Source of the DNA: CAXPZW01 sp049594615
GTDB taxonomy: Bacteria; Bacteroidota; Bacteroidia; Flavobacteriales_D; Sanyastnellaceae
Direction of reading: 5' to 3'
DNA length: 64,000 nucleotides
NCBI GenBank assembly: GCA_049594615.1
Contig: JBMYJR010000004.1
Span: 37,326-101,325 of the forward strand
The notes beneath the pieces were generated by a model. That model did no database searches and was not told the DNA's origin. It was given only the letters and a program-made list of their open reading frames with translations. This document shows, piece by piece, positions 8,702-15,756 of the stretch; position 1 is the stretch's first letter; every line of letters begins with the position of its first letter. The position numbers and the translations under genes are program-made.

Positions 8702-9991
8702 ATGAAGCGCCTGCTCCTGCTTTCCTATCATTATGTGCCGCTGAACAGCATTGCCACCCAACGTGCGGTCGGATTTGTACGCCACTTGCCCGAGCACGGT
8801 ATTTATCCGGTGGTGGTCACCCATGATTGGCAACGCGCGGGCGATTCCGAATGGGATTGGCAGATCCGCAGAGGAACCGAACACCGCGTCGAAACCCATC
8901 CGGATCACACCGTGATCTACCTGCCCCTACCTGCTGAGGCACGGCCCTATACTGCCACCTCGCTTCAAACCTTGAGCCACCTGTATCGCGGACGGTTTGA
9001 CCTTGGCGGTTTGATGCCCGCCAGCCGCAAGGCTTACGCACGTTTCTTAGCCGAACACGGGAGTACCTTGGGTCCTTTGGACGGCGTGCTGGCTGAATTC
9101 AACCCGCATCACCACTTGGAATTGGGCTACCGCTTTGCCCGCCAACGCGCCCTGCCTTTCTGTGCCGATTTGCGTGACCTGTGGAGCCCTACTGCAGAAG
9201 TGGGACACGTGGAAGGAGGCCCCACCGCCCGCCTGCGTGACCGGTTTGTGCGCCGTTCCTGGAAGAAATGGTTGAAGCGAGCTGCAGTGGTTAGCACCGT
9301 TTCTCCACCGCTGGCCAAGTTTCTGGAAGGGTTTCTGGACAGATCAGCCATAACTGTGCGCAACGGTGTTGAACCCGACTTGTTCCACGGCATCACCCGG
9401 GTTAAACCCGAGCGATTTACGCTCGCCTATGTGGGCACCCTTTACCGCGATCAAGACACAGCCCTCCTGTTGGAGTTCTTACAAAGTCTACCGCAAGAAA
9501 TGGATTGGGAATTGCATTGGCTCGGCGCCACCGATCCCACCCGCGAAGAGGCCTTGCGTTTCCAATGGTCGTCGGTAGGCCTTCACTTAAACAACCTGCG
9601 CATTACCGGACGCAGCTCACGGACCAACGCATTGACTCTGATGCGCAGTGCACAAGTGCTGCTCTACCCCACTTGGCCCGGTTTACCTGGAGTGGTTTCG
9701 GGTAAAATCTACGAGTACTTGGCCAGCGGCACGCCCACTGCAGTGCTGTCGCGAGATCCCAACATGGATGTCGTGGAGTTGGTAGCGGCCGCACCCAACG
9801 GCCAGGTGTTCTTGGAAGGAAGTAGCGCCTCCTGGAACGCTTGGATCGGCGAACTACAATTGGCTTGGAACGACGCGCAAGGCTCGCCTGTGCCACACAC
9901 TTCGCCCTATGAGCGCAGCGCAGGTGTGGCGTTCTGGGTACGTGCATTTGAACAAGCCACCGCATCGAAGAAGAAGAAAAAAAGGGGGTAA
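8702..9991 (+). CDS. Glycosyltransferase, GT4-like
   Basis: 429 residues. The start MKRLLLLSYHYVPLNS resembles GT-B enzymes with an N-terminal Rossmann domain. FCADLRDLWSP corresponds to the 'DFRDPW' segment common in Bacteroidota group 4/1 transferases, and VRNGVEPDLFH to the conserved inter-domain segment. KIYEYLASGTPTAVL is the C-terminal nucleotide-sugar-binding stretch. It should transfer an activated sugar to a growing lipid-linked glycan on the cytoplasmic side of the membrane; donor and acceptor are unknown. It forms a pair with the preceding flippase. The frame stays open far upstream, overlapping the flippase, but homology and spacing put the start at 8702. The C-terminus is a run of Lys (KKKKKRG). 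Confidence 0.88.
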   Translation: MKRLLLLSYHYVPLNSIATQRAVGFVRHLPEHGIYPVVVTHDWQRAGDSEWDWQIRRGTEHRVETHPDHTVIYLPLPAEARPYTATSLQTLSHLYRGRFDLGGLMPASRKAYARFLAEHGSTLGPLDGVLAEFNPHHHLELGYRFARQRALPFCADLRDLWSPTAEVGHVEGGPTARLRDRFVRRSWKKWLKRAAVVSTVSPPLAKFLEGFLDRSAITVRNGVEPDLFHGITRVKPERFTLAYVGTLYRDQDTALLLEFLQSLPQEMDWELHWLGATDPTREEALRFQWSSVGLHLNNLRITGRSSRTNALTLMRSAQVLLYPTWPGLPGVVSGKIYEYLASGTPTAVLSRDPNMDVVELVAAAPNGQVFLEGSSASWNAWIGELQLAWNDAQGSPVPHTSPYERSAGVAFWVRAFEQATASKKKKKRG

Positions 9992-10344
9992 AAAAGCGAG
10001 GCGTCGGTTCCCGCTTCCGACGCCTCTTAACTAGCACTTGCGAAAGGCACGGTTACTAAACTTCGCCGGCCCATCATCTTAAATGTCTTACAACCGCTGA
10101 AGGGTTGTGAGGAAATTACACAGAGACTAACACGGTCCCCGCATGCTTGTTCAGCAAACGGCAAAAAATTTTGTACCCGTCCACCGCCATTTAAATCTGA
10201 AGCCCCAGTTTTTCTGGATTTGAGAACATGTGCAGCAACCCTTTTGAACCTACCTGCGTGTTCAATTGTGACTGCAGTGAGGAAAACAGGTAGTGCAAAA
10301 AAGCGATAACTTCTCCCTGTTTCCCCGCCACCTAATTGAACGCC
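9992..10344. other. Intergenic region, no gene seen
   Basis: About 350 nt, visibly AT-richer than its neighbours. Apart from the hairpin at 9998-10026 it holds a second hairpin with a 9-bp stem (10087-10095 with 10103-10111, one G-T pair, 7-nt loop) that lacks a T-tract. No convincing coding frame or exact TAnnTTTG box was found. It must contain the promoter of the M43 protease gene. Confidence 0.5.
9998..10026 (+). terminator. Putative terminator hairpin after glycosyltransferase
   Basis: A perfect 10-bp stem (GAGGCGTCGG at 9998-10007 and CCGACGCCTC at 10017-10026) with a 9-nt loop starts 7 nt after the stop codon. The following sequence is TTAACTAG rather than a long T-run, so termination may be partial. 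Confidence 0.6.
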
Positions 10345-13300
10345 ATGCCACGCCTATTGACTTTGCTGCTGGTGGTCCTGACTGTGACCGCCTCGGCCCA
10401 AACCTATTGCGGGTTCGATGCTCTGCACCACCTGAAGCACACCCACCCCGGAGAACAGTTCCAGGAATCTGAGGCCAACCAACGCCTGCTGGACCGCATC
10501 GTAGACGGCGCTACGCGCGACGGAGAGGTGTTGACCGTGCCAGTGGTGGTGCACATCATCCACCAAAACGGCCCCGAAGACATTCCCGACAGCCAAGTGT
10601 TTGACGCCATCGACCATTTGAACAGCGCATTTGCCAACCTGGGCTTTTACCAAGACGACGAAGGGGTCACTTCCAACATTGAGTTTTGTTTGGCTGCGCG
10701 CGATCCCGAGGACAATTTCACCACGGGCATCAACCGCGTGGAATCTGCCCTGACCGACATGCTGGTGCCCTCCCAAGAAGCCGACCTCAAAGCCTTGAGC
10801 TACTGGGACTCGGAGCAGTACCTCAACATTTGGGTGGTGGGGGAAATCACCCGAGAGCCCTCCAACGCAGGTGTGGTGGGTTTTGCGACGTTCCCCGATG
10901 CGCACGGTTCGGCCACCGACGGCATTGTGGTGGAGGCCGGCACCTTTGGCAACAACGAAGTGGGCAGCGCCGTGCACATCCACGAGTGTGGGCATTACCT
11001 GGGACTGTACCACACCTTCCAGGACGGCTGTCCCAACGACGATTGCCTCTCCAGTGGCGACCGTGTGTGCGACACCCCTCCCGACCAAGATGTTTACACG
11101 ATTTTCTGCAACGACGGGACCAACTCCTGCGACACCGACGAGGACGACCTGAGTACCAACAACCCCTTCAGACCGATTTCCGAAGGTGGTTTGGGCGACC
11201 AGCAGGATTTCCAGACCAACTTCATGGACTACAGCAACCTGGCCTGCTTTGAGCGGTTCACCGAAGGCCAAGTGGAACGCATGCGCGCAACCATCGTGGA
11301 ATTGCGTGCCACGTTGCTCGACGGGGTGCAATGCAGCCCGCCCTGCGAGGATCCGATTGAGGCCATGTCCACCAACACAGGTTTGGAGTTCGACGTCGGC
11401 GGCAACGTAGTGTTTACCAACGCGAGCACGAATTTTACTTCGGCCATATGGCAGGTAGACGGGGAAAACGCCGGTAGCGGCGAAACCTTCACCTTCGAAC
11501 CCGAAGTCCAGGGGACCTACTTGGTTGAACTGGTGCTCAACAACGCAGACCCGGGCTGCACCCAGGTGTTGGCCTATGAAGTTGTGGCCTCCTGCCCCAT
11601 CGAAGCACTTATCGGGTTTGACCAAACACAAATCCCGGTTGGAGGTGAGCTGGAACTGGACAACCTCTCCTCTGGTGCCGACACCTACACCTGGTACATC
11701 GACAACGAACCGGTGCTCACCACAGAGAACTTCGTCTTCACCTTTGAAGAAACCGGCGGATTTACCATCACCTTGGAGGCCACCGCAGACAACTGCTCTG
11801 TATTCAGTGCCCCCCTGTTTGTGACGGTGGGCACCTGCACCACAGGCAAGGAGGCCAACCTGTGGTTCCACTACAACGCCTTTGGCGACAACTACGGCAT
11901 CGATTTCAACCAGAATCCCGCCGGCACCATTGCCGACAACAACCTGACGGTACCGGCCGCTCACTGCAAGGCCAACGTGTGTGATCCCAATGGCAATTTG
12001 CTGATGCTGTCCACAGGGGAACAAGTGCTCAATCGCAACTTTGAGGTGATGCCCAACGGTGCAGACCTCGAGGGAGGCACCTCGGCCCACTACGGCGCTC
12101 TGTTCGTGGAAAAACCGGGGTCTGACACCGAATACTACCTGTTCACAGCTGCCGAACAATCCCAATTCTCCAACGGCCTCACGTACCATGTGATTGACCT
12201 CAGTTTGGACGGCGGTTTTGGCGACGTGACCGAGAAGAACGTATTCATCGCCAACATCGGACAAGAGGCCATCACAGCGATCCGGCATTGCAACTTGGTG
12301 GACTTTTGGCTGGTGACCTACGACCAGAATGCCTCGGAATACCTCGCGTGGGAAGTAACTGCAGAAGGGGTGTCCGATACCCCGGTGGTCTCTGCGCTGG
12401 AAAACGAGGTGATCTTCAGCCTACCGCTAACGGTGACCTCACGCGGAGATCGGATTGTACACGGAAACCGCATCTTGGACTTTGACGCCAGCACCGGCAC
12501 CCTCACCGACAACATCAATATGGCCGCCGTGCCCGAATTGGTGGGGTGGGAAATCAGCGCCAACGGCCGCTATCTCTACCTCTTTGCCGGGGCCTTCACC
12601 ACCGAGGTGTACCAATTGGACCTCGAGACGTTTGATCCCGCCGATCCTTTGGCACAAGCCTACACATACCCCATCACAGGACTACCGGTGTACTTCTACC
12701 CCCAACGGGGCCCCGACGGAAACATCTATGTGGAAGATGTCTTCACCAACAACATTGCACGCATCATCAACCCCAACCTGCCCGCAGAACTCTCCACCCT
12801 GGAAACACAATGGGACAATGCCGGAGCCCTGATCAACTCCTTTGGCAACTACTTCCACGCATACGTGTCGGGCAAAACCATTTTCATTGACGGTCCCACC
12901 GAGGTGTGCGCCGGGCAAACCGTGGAATACAACATCTACGGCCACGCCTGCATCGCAGACCTCATCACCTGGATGCCCGAAGGTGCAACGGTGGAAGAAC
13001 TTGAAAACGGCGTGGTGGCCGTCACCTTTGGCGCCCCGGGCACCGCAACCCTTACCGCCATGATCGAGACCAGCTGCGGCGAGGCCACCGATGTGCTGGA
13101 AGTCACCGTAGGCCCCGCTTCAGGCTTGGACTTGGGCCCCGACTTTGGCCAGTGCGCAGGTGGATCTGCACCGGTGATTGACGCCGGCGAGGGCTACTTG
13201 AGTTACCTCTGGAGCACCGGAGAAACCACCCCATCCATCGTGCCCGATGGGCCCGGCACCTATTCGGTGACTGTGACCACGGAAGCCTGCACGGCCACCG

Positions 13301-13800
13301 ATGAAGTGACCGTTACCGAAGACTTTGTAGCCCCCATCGAACTTGGTGAAGACGACGACCTCTGCGACGGCACGGTCATCGTGCTGGACGCGGGCGCCGG
13401 ATACAACGACTACACCTGGCAAGACGGCACCACAGGCCCGAGCTACACCGTGTTTGAAGGCGGGGCTTACACCGTGACTGCGACGGTGCCTTGCTTCAGC
13501 ACAGATACCATTGTGATTGACCCTTGCGACCAAGACGTTTCCCAAACCAACATCGAGGAGGTGGACGGTTTGCAAGTGGCGCTGTTCCCCAACCCGAACT
13601 CCGGTGCGTTTGTGCTCTCTGCCGGTTCGGAGGTGTTGGAACGCGTGACGATCTACGCCGCCGAGGGCAAACAGGTGTACTCCACCCCAGTGCTGGGCGA
13701 AGGTGAGCTTGTACTTGACTTGGAGCTGGCTTCAGGCACCTACCACGTAGTGGCCCGCAGCGCACATCAGGTGTGGCGCGGACGGGTGATCATCCAATGA
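10345..13800 (+). CDS. Secreted M43 (pappalysin-like) zinc metalloprotease with PKD domains and T9SS sorting domain
   Basis: 1151 residues. Signal peptide about 1-19 (LLTLLLVVLTVTASAQ). The metzincin zinc site HECGHYLGLYH begins at about residue 213, with Met-turn NFMDYSN near 292, as in peptidase family M43 (cytophagalysin/pappalysin). Ig/PKD-like modules follow, then a large middle region (about 510-860) and paired 'LDAGAGYxxYxW' modules near 945 and 1020. The C-terminal T9SS domain starts ALFPNPNSGAFVLSAG and ends WRGRVIIQ. It probably degrades extracellular proteins after export through the T9SS. An upstream in-frame TTG (10336) adds only three residues; ATG at 10345 gives a cleaner signal peptide. 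The 3' end overlaps the convergent murB gene by 11 nt. Confidence 0.92.
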   Translation: MPRLLTLLLVVLTVTASAQTYCGFDALHHLKHTHPGEQFQESEANQRLLDRIVDGATRDGEVLTVPVVVHIIHQNGPEDIPDSQVFDAIDHLNSAFANLGFYQDDEGVTSNIEFCLAARDPEDNFTTGINRVESALTDMLVPSQEADLKALSYWDSEQYLNIWVVGEITREPSNAGVVGFATFPDAHGSATDGIVVEAGTFGNNEVGSAVHIHECGHYLGLYHTFQDGCPNDDCLSSGDRVCDTPPDQDVYTIFCNDGTNSCDTDEDDLSTNNPFRPISEGGLGDQQDFQTNFMDYSNLACFERFTEGQVERMRATIVELRATLLDGVQCSPPCEDPIEAMSTNTGLEFDVGGNVVFTNASTNFTSAIWQVDGENAGSGETFTFEPEVQGTYLVELVLNNADPGCTQVLAYEVVASCPIEALIGFDQTQIPVGGELELDNLSSGADTYTWYIDNEPVLTTENFVFTFEETGGFTITLEATADNCSVFSAPLFVTVGTCTTGKEANLWFHYNAFGDNYGIDFNQNPAGTIADNNLTVPAAHCKANVCDPNGNLLMLSTGEQVLNRNFEVMPNGADLEGGTSAHYGALFVEKPGSDTEYYLFTAAEQSQFSNGLTYHVIDLSLDGGFGDVTEKNVFIANIGQEAITAIRHCNLVDFWLVTYDQNASEYLAWEVTAEGVSDTPVVSALENEVIFSLPLTVTSRGDRIVHGNRILDFDASTGTLTDNINMAAVPELVGWEISANGRYLYLFAGAFTTEVYQLDLETFDPADPLAQAYTYPITGLPVYFYPQRGPDGNIYVEDVFTNNIARIINPNLPAELSTLETQWDNAGALINSFGNYFHAYVSGKTIFIDGPTEVCAGQTVEYNIYGHACIADLITWMPEGATVEELENGVVAVTFGAPGTATLTAMIETSCGEATDVLEVTVGPASGLDLGPDFGQCAGGSAPVIDAGEGYLSYLWSTGETTPSIVPDGPGTYSVTVTTEACTATDEVTVTEDFVAPIELGEDDDLCDGTVIVLDAGAGYNDYTWQDGTTGPSYTVFEGGAYTVTATVPCFSTDTIVIDPCDQDVSQTNIEEVDGLQVALFPNPNSGAFVLSAGSEVLERVTIYAAEGKQVYSTPVLGEGELVLDLELASGTYHVVARSAHQVWRGRVIIQ

Positions 13801-14794
13801 TGTTCACCTCGCGTTCAAGGGTGACCCCGTAACGGGTTTTCACGTCCTGAAGGATGTCTTCGGACAGTTGCCAAATCTCTTGGCCTTGGGCCCCGCCATG
13901 GTTCACCAGCACCAAGGCTTGACGGTCGTGTACCCCGTGGGTGCCGCGCAAATGGCCTTTCCATCCGGCTTGATCGATGAGCCATCCGGCAGCCAGTTTC
14001 ATGTGCCCTTCACCCGCAGGATAAGCCACCACATTCGGGTGGGCCTCGCGGATGCGTTCGTATTCCAAATGGGGAACCACGGGATTTTTAAAGAAGGAGC
14101 CCGCGTTACCAATTTGCGCCGGGTCGGGCAGTTTGGATTGGCGGATGCGGATGACCGCATCGCTGATTGCGCGGATGCTGAGCTCGGTGACGCCCATGGT
14201 TTGCAACTCGGCTTGAATGGCGCCGTACTCGGTGTGGAAGGTGGGGGTCAAGGACAAATCAAACTCCACGTGGGAGATGATGTGCTGGCCTTTGAGGGCC
14301 CGCTTGAACACCGACTCGCGGTAGCCAAACGCGCACTCTTGGTGGTTGAAGGTGTGCACCTCTCCGGAAGCAATATGCAAGGCCTCCAAGCGGTGGAAGA
14401 CGTCTTTGATTTCCACCCCGTATGCGCCAATGTTCTGCATGGGCGCTGCGCCCACACTCCCGGGAATCAGCGAGAGATTCTCGACCCCGGCCCAGCCTTG
14501 ATCAATGCAATGCAGCACAAAGTCGTGCCACACCACACCTCCGCCTACGCGGACGCGTACACGGTCTCCTTCCTGGCTGACCACCTCAACCCCGGGGATG
14601 CGGTTGACCAAAACAAATCCGTCGACATCGCCACGCAGCAGCACATTGCTGCCACCGCCCAACACCAAATCGGGGGTGCCATGGGCGTCGATGAGCGCGC
14701 GCATTTCGTCGACACTGTGGGCCTCGGCCAGTTGTGCGGCTTGGGCCTGGATGCCAAAAGTGTTGAAAGGTTGAAGGTTGGCGTGGGTGTGCAT
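13790..14794 (-). CDS. murB: UDP-N-acetylmuramate dehydrogenase
   Basis: 334 residues. MurB reduces UDP-GlcNAc-enolpyruvate to UDP-MurNAc with NADPH and FAD, the second committed step of peptidoglycan synthesis, in the cytoplasm. Visible motifs are the N-terminal NTFGI, the FAD-binding LGGGSNVLL near residue 45, SLIPGSVGAAPMQNIGAYG near 110, and GNAGSFFKNP near 228 with the catalytic Ser. The length and the segment between the latter two fit the E. coli-like type I enzyme. It has its own promoter box (14799-14806) 4 nt before the start codon, 52 nt downstream of the small gene ending at 14847. Confidence 0.96.
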   Translation of the reverse strand: MHTHANLQPFNTFGIQAQAAQLAEAHSVDEMRALIDAHGTPDLVLGGGSNVLLRGDVDGFVLVNRIPGVEVVSQEGDRVRVRVGGGVVWHDFVLHCIDQGWAGVENLSLIPGSVGAAPMQNIGAYGVEIKDVFHRLEALHIASGEVHTFNHQECAFGYRESVFKRALKGQHIISHVEFDLSLTPTFHTEYGAIQAELQTMGVTELSIRAISDAVIRIRQSKLPDPAQIGNAGSFFKNPVVPHLEYERIREAHPNVVAYPAGEGHMKLAAGWLIDQAGWKGHLRGTHGVHDRQALVLVNHGGAQGQEIWQLSEDILQDVKTRYGVTLEREVNIIG

Positions 14795-14798
14795 ACTA

Positions 14799-14806
14799 CA
14801 AACTTA
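14799..14806 (-). promoter_or_regulatory. murB promoter -7 box, near-leaderless
   Basis: TAAGTTTG on the reverse strand fits TAnnTTTG exactly and ends 4 nt before the murB ATG, implying an mRNA with essentially no 5' leader. Confidence 0.65.
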
Positions 14807-14846
14807 CGCTGCACAGAGGGCGGTGGGCGTGGTTTTCAGAATTCGC

Positions 14847-15107
14847 TTAAGAACCGGTTGTGAACTGTGCATGCCAAGCTTCAAACGCTGCGGCATCGGT
14901 CACTTCCCAGCGCCCGTCCCTGCAGTCCATCGCATCTTGGATCAGGACGCGGTCGGGCAAGATTTTGGCTTCCACCTCGTACACCAGCACGCGCGAACCG
15001 AGCTGTTGGTATTCGGTCATGGCAGTGGGAGACTGGATCACAAACCACGAGCGATTGCCTGGGTATTTGCGAAACAACGGGAAGGCGGGGTTGTTACTTT
15101 TGTCCAT
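14847..15107 (-). CDS. Small conserved-looking hypothetical protein
   Basis: 86 residues starting MDKSNNPAFPLFRKYPGN; a Met codon immediately upstream (15110) is an alternative start. It is a soluble acidic protein without signal peptide, Cys motif or membrane segment. The stretch SWFVIQSPTAMTEYQQLGS followed by an alternating beta-like strand (RVLVYEVEAKILPDRVLI) suggests a compact alpha/beta fold. I do not recognise the family. It lies upstream of murB in the same direction, and its start overlaps the divergent TPR gene start. That arrangement puts its promoter inside the TPR coding sequence, which slightly lowers confidence. Confidence 0.6.
   Translation of the reverse strand: MDKSNNPAFPLFRKYPGNRSWFVIQSPTAMTEYQQLGSRVLVYEVEAKILPDRVLIQDAMDCRDGRWEVTDAAAFEAWHAQFTTGS
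15095..15102 (+). promoter_or_regulatory. Promoter -7 box of the TPR gene
   Basis: TACTTTTG matches TAnnTTTG, ending 6 nt before the ATG at 15109. It lies inside the reading frame of the divergent hypothetical gene. Confidence 0.6.
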
Positions 15108-15108
15108 C

Positions 15109-15726
15109 ATGAGCGGAGTTCCGTACAAATATCAGGCGCAAGCCGAAAAGGCCATGGCCGCAGAGCAATTGCTCGAAGCCGCCGAATGGTACAACAAAGC
15201 GTTGACCGAAGCGCCCAACAACCCCGACATCTTCAACGACCGGGCGGTGTGTTACTTCCACCAGGGCCGCAAACGCGATGCCTTGGCGGACTTGGACTAC
15301 GCCGTACAGCTCCAACCCGATTACAGCTACCGCTATGCGAGTCGGGCCTACCTCAAAAGTGCCCTCAAGGACATCGACGGCGCCATTGCCGACTACCAAA
15401 AGGCCGTGGAACTCGACCCCGACGACGCCATTGCCCTCAACAACTTGGGACTGCTCGAAGAGCAACTCGGCTACATGCAAAAGGCCCAAGAGCGCTTCAA
15501 GCAAGCAGATGCCCTGAACAACTTGCTCGACGACAGCGGCATCACCTTGCCCGAACCTCCCCAACCGCGCAACATCCAACGCGAAATCAATCAAGAACAG
15601 GTGGAGAAAGCCACCCCGGGTGCCACGTGGCGCGAGGTGCGCAAGGCGCTGACCAACAAGGAGGATTGGAAGGCGTTCAAGCGGTTCGTATCTCGTGGCT
15701 TCCGGTTGGACAACGAGGACAAATAA
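15109..15726 (+). CDS. Tetratricopeptide-repeat protein
   Basis: 205 residues. Three TPR motifs occupy about residues 10-140: A-x-W-Y-N-K-A-L-x-E-A-P-N-N, then D-L-D-Y-A-V-Q-L-Q-P-D, then A-I-A-D-Y-Q-K-A-V-E-L-D-P-D-D-A-I-A-L-N-N-L-G. A charged C-terminal tail follows (about 150-205, with TWREVRKALTNKEDWKAF). There is no signal peptide, so it is probably a cytoplasmic protein-protein adaptor; its partner is unknown. The start is supported by the promoter box 6 nt upstream, although the frame stays open further 5'. It ends 30 nt before the AddB-like nuclease gene and may be co-transcribed with it. Confidence 0.85.
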   Translation: MSGVPYKYQAQAEKAMAAEQLLEAAEWYNKALTEAPNNPDIFNDRAVCYFHQGRKRDALADLDYAVQLQPDYSYRYASRAYLKSALKDIDGAIADYQKAVELDPDDAIALNNLGLLEEQLGYMQKAQERFKQADALNNLLDDSGITLPEPPQPRNIQREINQEQVEKATPGATWREVRKALTNKEDWKAFKRFVSRGFRLDNEDK

Positions 15727-15756
15727 TCGACATCTTGAGCAGCACAAACTGCTGCT

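Noticed and set aside
10085..10113. Hairpin at 10087-10111 as an independent terminator or small RNA
   Set aside because: The stem is good but there is no T-tract and no promoter box nearby, so it is only mentioned within the intergenic entry.
10354..12288. A 644-codon open frame on the reverse strand inside the M43 protease gene
   Set aside because: It is a shadow frame caused by high GC and strong codon bias. The forward frame has a signal peptide, zinc site and T9SS domain, while the antisense product has no recognisable features. The same applies to long antisense frames at 26290-27555 and 41737-43050.
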